The notes under the pieces are model-generated. The model saw only the letters and a list, made by a program, of their open reading frames with translations. It did not search any database and had not been told where the DNA came from. A program made the position numbers and the translations under genes. Source: DASWHR01 sp036398095 (lineage in GTDB: Bacteria; Actinomycetota; AC-67). From it: a stretch of DNA of 19,025 nucleotides. This document shows positions 14,332-19,025 of this stretch, piece after piece (positions within the stretch are counted from its first letter, which is position 1; the number at the start of each line of letters is the position of its first letter). Location of the stretch: contig DASWHR010000076.1 in assembly GCA_036398095.1 (NCBI GenBank), positions 1 through 19,025 on the forward strand. Direction: 5' to 3'.

Positions 14332-16092
14332 ATGCGATTTCGAGCGTGGCTGACACTGGTGTGCGTTCTGGCGATCCCGGCTTTGGCGATCGCCGATCAT
14401 GTCCCGCCGGTTCCGCCGGGTCCGCCGGTTCCCGGCGTGCCGCTTGATGCCCCGCTCACCGAAACCGGCGACGTGCGCCTGATCGACACCGTCCAGTCCA
14501 TCGGACGCGCCGGCGTCGCCGCCCCCTTCGGCGAGAACGGCACCTTCGAGCGAAGCGGAAAGGCCTACCTCGCCGTCAGCAACACCACTTACGGGTTCGC
14601 CGTCCTCGACGCGACCGACCCGCTCCACCCGGTCGTCGTCTCGGAGTATGCGGCATCCGGCGGCTGTCCCGACGCGCTCGCGGACGCGGCCGCGGCAAAC
14701 TCCCTCGGCCCGCTCGACGCCGTGCAAGGCTTCGAAAACGATCTGTCGATCACGCCGGACGGGATGATCGCGGTGCTCGGCATGGACGCCGGCGGCCGCT
14801 GTCACGATCCTATCGAAGGCGGCCTGGAACTGGTGGACTTGAGCGACCTTGCGAACCCGCGAACGCTGCACATCACGCGCAACGTCGGCATGGCGCACAG
14901 CGTCACGATCGATCCGTCGCGTCCCTGGCTCGCCTACCTGTCCACCTCGGACCGCAACGACTTCATGGACATCGTCGATTTCCGTTCGTGTCTGGGCGGC
15001 ATCGCCGAGATGGATGCATGCAAGCCCGAGATCGCTCGCGCGGTCTTCGACGCGCGTTTCTGGCCGCAGATCGCCGTCAAGGACGGCCCCGACCCGGTCC
15101 AATTCGGTTGTCACGACGTCCGCTTCCGAGCCGACCGGGCATACTGCGCGGCCATCGACACCACGCTGATCCTTGACACCTCGAAGGTCGTCGGCGCCGA
15201 CGGCCGGCTGACCGGAACGAAGCTGACCGACGCCGACATGTGTCCGACGCGCGACGCGCCGCGGGCGCCCGGTGTCAAGATGACCGACTGCATGCTCTGG
15301 ACCAACGCGCAGTTCGAAGCGCTCAAGGCCGTTCCCGTGGACATGCGCCTCGTGTCGTGGATTCAGCACGACGGCAGCAAGCCGGCGGCACAGGACATCG
15401 AGATCGCGCACCAGGCCGAGGTGATCGGTGACGGCACCACGATGCTGATCACCGACGAGCGCGGAGGCGGATTGGACAACCGAGCCGGCTGCCCGGGTGG
15501 CGGCATCTGGTTCTACGACATCCGCGACGAGACGAAGCCGCGGCTGATGCGGCACGACGACGGCGGTCTCGGCGTGTTCATCACCGCCGTGAATCCGCCC
15601 GGCCCTCTGGCCGCGTCGTCGTCGTGCACGGTCCACTACGGCCAAGAGTTCGCCGACGAGAATCTGCTCACGTTCGCCTGGTACAACGCCGGCACGCGCG
15701 TCGTCCGCTACACGCTCGACTTGATGACCTCGCCGGCGACGATCTCGTTTGAAGAAGTCGCGGCGACGCTGCCGGCAGGCACCATGGCGATCCAGGCATT
15801 CGGCGCGCTGCGCAATCCCGAGGATGCGTCGGAGCTCGTGGTGTACGTGACCGACGCGGTTCGCGGCATCGACGTGCTCGGCGTCAAGGTCGCGCGAACC
15901 ACCCGCGCCGAGGCCTTCGTCACCAGCCGCCAACCGGCGCCCGCGAAACCGCTGCCGAAACCCGCGACGACGGTGCGCGGCGCCCGGTCGGCGCTCCCGG
16001 CCACCGGCGTCGGCTCTCCGGCCTTGCTCGGCCTGGTTCTGATCGTGGCGGCCGTCACCGGATCCACCGCCCTGCGACGCAAGCCCCGCTAG
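14332..16092 (+). CDS. Secreted LVIVD-type beta-propeller-like protein with LPATG sortase anchor
   Basis: The 586-residue product has a Sec signal peptide (basic 'MRFR', hydrophobic core, cut likely after Ala21), then a proline-rich start (residues ~24-38). The body has repeated beta-blade patterns like the LVIVD family: 'YLAVSNTTYGFAVLDATDPLHPVVV', 'GGLELVDLSDLANPRTL', 'GGIWFYDIRDETKPRLM' and 'FAWYNAGTRVVRYTLDL' (each a beta strand pair followed by D-x-x-D/N-P-like turns). Several cysteines suggest disulfides. The C-terminus has LPATG at residues 555-559, a hydrophobic span (about 562-580) and an RRKPR tail, the cell-wall sorting signal. LVIVD proteins have no settled biochemical role. It sits alone between the aro-efp and pyr operons; AGGGGG supports the start. 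Blade count and ligand are not known. Confidence 0.75.
   Translation: MRFRAWLTLVCVLAIPALAIADHVPPVPPGPPVPGVPLDAPLTETGDVRLIDTVQSIGRAGVAAPFGENGTFERSGKAYLAVSNTTYGFAVLDATDPLHPVVVSEYAASGGCPDALADAAAANSLGPLDAVQGFENDLSITPDGMIAVLGMDAGGRCHDPIEGGLELVDLSDLANPRTLHITRNVGMAHSVTIDPSRPWLAYLSTSDRNDFMDIVDFRSCLGGIAEMDACKPEIARAVFDARFWPQIAVKDGPDPVQFGCHDVRFRADRAYCAAIDTTLILDTSKVVGADGRLTGTKLTDADMCPTRDAPRAPGVKMTDCMLWTNAQFEALKAVPVDMRLVSWIQHDGSKPAAQDIEIAHQAEVIGDGTTMLITDERGGGLDNRAGCPGGGIWFYDIRDETKPRLMRHDDGGLGVFITAVNPPGPLAASSSCTVHYGQEFADENLLTFAWYNAGTRVVRYTLDLMTSPATISFEEVAATLPAGTMAIQAFGALRNPEDASELVVYVTDAVRGIDVLGVKVARTTRAEAFVTSRQPAPAKPLPKPATTVRGARSALPATGVGSPALLGLVLIVAAVTGSTALRRKPR
14404..14436 (+). repeat. Low-complexity CCGCCGG-type repeat coding for a proline-rich segment
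   Basis: Near-repeats of the 9-mer CCGCCGGTT/CCGCCGGGT occur head to tail and encode V-P-P-V-P-P-G-P-P-V-P just after the signal peptide. It is a likely slippage-prone, flexible spacer and contains Pro-Pro-Val and Pro-Pro-Gly stretches. Confidence 0.6.
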
Positions 16093-16106
16093 GCGGCAGG
16101 ACGCGA

Positions 16107-16135
16107 TTGAAGCCGGGCCTGTGCGCGGCTATACT
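16107..16135 (+). promoter_or_regulatory. Sigma-70-type promoter of the pyr operon
   Basis: TTGAAG (16107-16112) and TATACT (16130-16135) are separated by exactly 17 bases, the best promoter match in the window. Transcription should start near 16142, immediately before the PyrR-binding loop. It begins 14 bases after the stop of the surface-protein gene. Confidence 0.8.
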
Positions 16136-16147
16136 GGCCGACGCACA

Positions 16148-16182
16148 CCCTTTAAGGGCGGGTCCTGTGAGGCCCGGAAGGG
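16148..16182 (+). promoter_or_regulatory. PyrR-binding loop (pyr leader anti-antiterminator)
   Basis: The stem CCCTT (16148-16152) / AAGGG (16178-16182) encloses an inner stem CGGGTC/GGCCCG with the loop sequence TCCTGTGAGG (16163-16172). That fits the conserved PyrR recognition pattern UCC-N-G-N-GAGG known from Bacillus and actinobacterial pyr leaders. PyrR with UMP should bind here and favour the downstream terminator. It is followed within 30 bases by that terminator. Confidence 0.85.
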
Positions 16183-16210
16183 AGAGAAGAGCTTGGAGCG
16201 GCACGATTCG

Positions 16211-16240
16211 GCCTGCGCATCGGCGCGGGCTTCTCTTTTT
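16211..16240 (+). terminator. Intrinsic terminator of the pyr attenuator
   Basis: An 8-bp stem GCCTGCGC/GCGCGGGC (16211-16218 with 16223-16230, one T-G pair) with a 4-base loop is followed by TTCTCTTTTT. This is a typical U-tract terminator inside the leader, upstream of pyrR. AGAGAAG (16183-16189), right after the PyrR loop, is complementary to CTTCTCT (16230-16236) at the foot of the terminator, and AGGCC in the PyrR loop (16170-16174) can pair with GGCCT (16210-16214), giving possible alternative folds. Confidence 0.8.
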
Positions 16241-16249
16241 CTCGACACC

Positions 16250-16279
16250 CTTCCCCCCGGACTCGCTCGCGGGGGGAGG
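16250..16279 (+). promoter_or_regulatory. Hairpin that covers the Shine-Dalgarno region upstream of pyrR
   Basis: CCCCCC (16253-16258) pairs with GGGGGG (16271-16276), and the stem extends by T-A, T-G and C-G to 16250/16279. The 3' strand is GGGGGGAGG, a strong Shine-Dalgarno-like sequence, so folding would hide it. It lies after the terminator and could add translational control. Confidence 0.5.
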
Positions 16280-16314
16280 CGAACCGGCTGACCGGAAAGC
16301 CGAAGGCCGCGCCG

Positions 16315-16833
16315 ATGGACGCCGGGGACGTGTCCCGGGCGCTCGCGCGCATCGCCCACGAGATCCTCGAGCGGAACAAGGGCGCCGAGCATCTGGTGCT
16401 CGTCGGGCTGCTCTCCCGCGGCGAGATCATCGCGCAACGCCTCGCCGAACGCATCGCGGAAATCGAGGGCGTCAAGGTCCCGACCGGCTCGATCGAGATC
16501 GGCTTGTATCGCGATGACATCGGCCTGCGCCATCCGCCGGCGCTCAAGACCGATCACATCCCTCCGATCGACGACAAGGTGGTCGTGCTCGTCGACGACG
16601 TGCTCTACACCGGCCGCAGCGTGCGCGCCGCGCTCGACGCGCTGATGGACGTCGGGCGGCCCAAAGCCGTCCAGCTCGCGGTGCTGGTCGACCGCGGGCA
16701 TCGCGAGCTGCCGATCCGCGCCGACTACGTCGGCAAGAACATCCCCACCGCGCACGGAGAACAGATCGTAGTGCGCGTGGTCGAAACCGACGGCGACGAC
16801 GCCGTCCTGGTGGCCGAGCGGGGAGAGTCATGA
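16315..16833 (+). CDS. pyrR: PyrR, bifunctional pyr operon attenuator / uracil phosphoribosyltransferase
   Basis: From ATG 16315 the product has 172 residues. It binds UMP or UTP and the pyr leader RNA and often also makes UMP from uracil and PRPP. The PRPP-binding loop is 'VVVLVDDVLYTGRSVRAAL' (89-107); 'RALARIAHEILERNKG' (8-23) and 'GSIEIGLYRDDIG' (58-70) are PyrR hallmarks. Relative to common PyrR proteins the N-terminus is about eight residues short. An in-frame CTG at 16288, eight bases after GGAGG (16275-16279), would restore 'TGKPKAAP' and may be the true start; the ATG start is kept as the conventional call. GAAGG (16300-16304) is a possible weaker site. The stop overlaps pyrB as ATGA. 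It should regulate its own operon through the upstream leader. Confidence 0.93.
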   Translation: MDAGDVSRALARIAHEILERNKGAEHLVLVGLLSRGEIIAQRLAERIAEIEGVKVPTGSIEIGLYRDDIGLRHPPALKTDHIPPIDDKVVVLVDDVLYTGRSVRAALDALMDVGRPKAVQLAVLVDRGHRELPIRADYVGKNIPTAHGEQIVVRVVETDGDDAVLVAERGES

Positions 16834-17759
16834 TCAAGCATCTGCTCGACATCACCGACCTGAATCCCGACGGGATCCAGCGCATCCTGGAGACGGCCGC
16901 CAACCTGCAGCCCGAAGGCGGAGCGATCCGCAAGTATCCGGCGCTGCGCAACAAGACGGTTGTGAACCTGTTCTACGAGTCCTCGACCCGCACCCGCACC
17001 TCGTTCGAGCTGGCCGCGAAGCGATTGTCGGCCGATGTCGTGAACTTCGCCGTCTCGGGGTCGAGCGTGGACAAGGGCGAGTCGCTCAAAGACACCGCGC
17101 AGACGATCATGGCGATGGGTGTCGATGCGATCGTGATCCGGCACAAGGCCTCGGGCGCGCCGCATCGGCTGGCGCAATGGGTCGATGCGCACGTGATCAA
17201 CGCCGGTGACGGCATGCATCAGCATCCCACGCAAGCGCTGCTGGACCTGTTCACGATCCGGCAGCACTTTCCTTCTTTCGAAGGCTTGCGCGTCGCGATC
17301 GTCGGCGACGTCACCCACAGCCGCGTCGCGCGCAGCGACGTGCAGGCGCTCACGATGATGGGCGCGGACGTGACGCTGGTCGGGCCGCCGACGTTGCTGC
17401 CGCCGCAGGCGGAACACTGGGGCGTGGGCACCACCGCGGATTTGGACGCGGTCCTGCCCAAGGCCGACGTGGTCTATCTGCTGCGCATGCAGCTCGAACG
17501 GCAACAGGCCGGTTTCGTGCCGTCGCTGCGCGAGTACTCGCGGCTGTGGGGTCTGGATTCGGCGCGAGCCGCGATGCTGAAAGACGACGCGCTGGTGATG
17601 CATCCGGGTCCGATGAACCGCGGCGTCGAGATCAGCGCCGAGGTCGCCGAGCTGCCACGGTCGATGATCATCGATCAAGTCACCAACGGCATCAAGGTCC
17701 GGATGGCGCTGCTGTATCTCATGCTCGGCACGCCGGGGGAGGTTGCCGCCAATGGCTGA
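16830..17759 (+). CDS. pyrB: Aspartate carbamoyltransferase catalytic subunit
   Basis: The 309-residue enzyme joins carbamoyl phosphate and aspartate, the committed step of pyrimidine synthesis. The carbamoyl-phosphate motif 'SSTRTRTSF' is at residues 51-59, Lys82 and 'KGESLKDT' form the 80s loop, 'HPTQALLDL' is at 132-140 and 'MHPGPMNRGVEI' at 257-268. Length is normal and no regulatory subunit gene (pyrI) is present, so control is likely through PyrR attenuation. ATG 16830 overlaps the pyrR stop; the 3' end overlaps pyrC by eight bases. Confidence 0.97.
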   Translation: MIKHLLDITDLNPDGIQRILETAANLQPEGGAIRKYPALRNKTVVNLFYESSTRTRTSFELAAKRLSADVVNFAVSGSSVDKGESLKDTAQTIMAMGVDAIVIRHKASGAPHRLAQWVDAHVINAGDGMHQHPTQALLDLFTIRQHFPSFEGLRVAIVGDVTHSRVARSDVQALTMMGADVTLVGPPTLLPPQAEHWGVGTTADLDAVLPKADVVYLLRMQLERQQAGFVPSLREYSRLWGLDSARAAMLKDDALVMHPGPMNRGVEISAEVAELPRSMIIDQVTNGIKVRMALLYLMLGTPGEVAANG

Positions 17760-19025
17760 GACGCTCCTGATCGCCGGCGGCCGCGTCGTGGACCCCGCCG
17801 CCGCGCGCGACGCGGTCTTGGACGTTCGCATCGAACGCGGCCGCGTTGCCGAGATCGGCCCGGGCCTTGCGCCCGGCGGCGCCCGCGTCATCGACGCCGC
17901 CGGCTGCGTCGTCGCACCCGGCTTCGTGGACTTGCATACGCATCTGCGCGAGCCCGGCCGCGAAGACGCCGAAACCATCGAATCCGGCTCGCGTGCCGCC
18001 GCGCTCGGCGGATTTACCGCGATCAGCGCGATGGCCAACACCGACCCCGTCGCCGATTCAGCCGGGATCGTCGAACAAGTCTGGAACCTCGGCCGCGCCG
18101 CCGGCTTGTGCGACGTGCATCCGGTCGGGGCGATCACCGCCGGTCTGCGCGGCGAGTCACTCGCCGAGATCGGCGAGATGGCCAATTCGGCCGCGAAGGT
18201 CACCTTCTTCTCCGACGACGGCCGATGCGTCGGCGACGCCGCCCTGATGCGCCGCGCGCTCGAATACGCACGCGCCTTCGACGCCGTCGTCGCCAACCAC
18301 GCCGAAGAAGCCGCCCTCGCCGACGGCTGGTCGATGAACGAAGGAGACGTGTCGGCGCTGCTCGGGATGCGCGGCCTGCCGGCCGAAGCCGAAGAGATCA
18401 TCGTCGCGCGCGACATCATGCTCGCGCGACTGACCGGCGGACGGCTGCACATCCCGCACGTGTCCACCGCCGGCACCGTGGATCTGATCCGCGCCGCCAA
18501 GGCGCGCGGCATCCCGGTCACGGCCGAGGTCACTCCGCATCATCTGACGCTCACCGAAGACGCCGTCCGCTCGTTCGACCCCGTCTACAAGGTCGCGCCG
18601 CCGCTGCGCACCAAACCCGATGTGGAAGCGCTCCGCGAGGCACTCGCCGACGGCACCATCGATTGCGTCGCGACCGATCACGCGCCGCACACGCGCGAGT
18701 CGAAAGACGTCGAGTTCGACGCGGCGCCGTGCGGGATGCTCGGGCTGGAGACGGCGCTGTCGATCGTGTTGACCGACACCGCGCTCGATGTGTCCACGGT
18801 GGTCGAGCGAATGAGCGTTGCGCCCGCGCGGATCCGCCGGCTCGCCGGCCAGGGTGGGCCCATCGCCGAAGGCGCGGCGGCGAACCTGATCGTGTTCGAT
18901 CCGGCCGCGACCTGGACGGTCGAGCCGAACACGCTCGCGTCGAAGAGTCGCAACACGCCCTTCGCCGGACGCGAGCTACAAGGAAAAGTTCTGTGGACGA
19001 TCTACCGGGGACGCGTCGTCGTCGC
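17752..19025 (+). CDS. pyrC: Dihydroorotase, class I (3' end cut by window edge)
   Basis: The frame is open from ATG 17752 to the end of the window, with 424 residues visible; the family is about 425-430, so only a few codons are missing. The enzyme closes carbamoyl aspartate to dihydroorotate with zinc. Metal and substrate sites are seen in order: 'HTHLREPG' (62-69), 'FSDDG' with Asp155 (the class I bridging aspartate), 'NHAEE' with His183, 'HVSTA' with His236, and 'ATDHAPHT' with Asp309. GGGGGAGG (17735-17742) near the end of pyrB is the Shine-Dalgarno. It follows pyrB with an 8-base overlap, and the operon probably continues beyond the window. Confidence 0.95.
   Translation, partial: MAETLLIAGGRVVDPAAARDAVLDVRIERGRVAEIGPGLAPGGARVIDAAGCVVAPGFVDLHTHLREPGREDAETIESGSRAAALGGFTAISAMANTDPVADSAGIVEQVWNLGRAAGLCDVHPVGAITAGLRGESLAEIGEMANSAAKVTFFSDDGRCVGDAALMRRALEYARAFDAVVANHAEEAALADGWSMNEGDVSALLGMRGLPAEAEEIIVARDIMLARLTGGRLHIPHVSTAGTVDLIRAAKARGIPVTAEVTPHHLTLTEDAVRSFDPVYKVAPPLRTKPDVEALREALADGTIDCVATDHAPHTRESKDVEFDAAPCGMLGLETALSIVLTDTALDVSTVVERMSVAPARIRRLAGQGGPIAEGAAANLIVFDPAATWTVEPNTLASKSRNTPFAGRELQGKVLWTIYRGRVVV

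Noticed and set aside
14272..15933. Long open frame on the minus strand (553 codons) over the surface-protein gene
   Set aside because: Arg/Gly/Val-rich shadow; the + strand frame has a signal peptide, ribosome-binding site and LPATG anchor.
1..19025. CRISPR arrays, tRNA or rRNA genes, insertion sequences
   Set aside because: No regularly spaced repeats, cloverleaf-like sequences, rRNA sequence, transposase genes or terminal inverted repeats were noticed on either strand.

Overview
The window is GC-rich and densely packed, and every gene I can support is on the + strand. It looks like a chromosomal segment of an uncultured, high-GC, probably monoderm bacterium; Actinomycetota is my best guess, not a proven assignment. 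The main reasons are a surface protein with a sortase signal (LPATG, membrane segment, basic tail), a pilMNO cluster with no pilQ secretin, GTG starts, a likely leaderless start at aroC, a BldC/Rv0500A-like small helix-turn-helix protein, and a pyr leader with a PyrR-binding loop.

Region 1 (1-8752) is a type IV pilus locus. It begins with the 3' end of an O-antigen-ligase-like membrane protein with a TPR tail. A major pilin follows (843-1313), then three minor pseudopilins in a tightly overlapped run: a PilV-like protein with a Pro/Ser/Thr linker and a fibronectin-III-like end, a PilW-like protein, and a PilX-like protein with a beta-helix-like body. The prepilin peptidase PilD comes next, then a 70-residue excisionase-type DNA-binding protein with its own promoter-like sequence, and then pilM, pilN, pilO and a PilP-like gene. 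The pilus motor genes (pilB, pilT, pilC) and pilQ are not here. A pair of strong hairpins at 8764-8839 closes this block.

Region 2 (8900-14193) is a housekeeping operon. aroC, aroK, aroB and aroQ encode shikimate-pathway steps; pepP, efp and nusB encode a proline peptidase, the polyproline translation factor and an antitermination factor. Most junctions are 4-base ATGA overlaps or very short gaps, so translational coupling is likely. A pil cluster followed by aro genes recalls the pilMNOPQ-aroK-aroB order of Pseudomonas.

Region 3 (14194-16092) holds one gene for a secreted LVIVD-type beta-propeller-like protein that ends in a sortase signal.

Region 4 (16107-19025) is a pyrimidine operon: a clear promoter, a PyrR-binding loop, an intrinsic terminator, a second hairpin covering the ribosome-binding site, then pyrR, pyrB and pyrC (only its last few codons are missing). 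This is a self-contained feedback circuit in which PyrR should sense UMP and attenuate its own operon.

Most genes are recognisable families. The less ordinary parts are the adhesin-like domains on the minor pilins, the Pro/Ser/Thr tails shared by three pilus proteins, pilMNO-P without a secretin next to aro genes, and the layered control of the pyr leader with a possible CTG start for pyrR.
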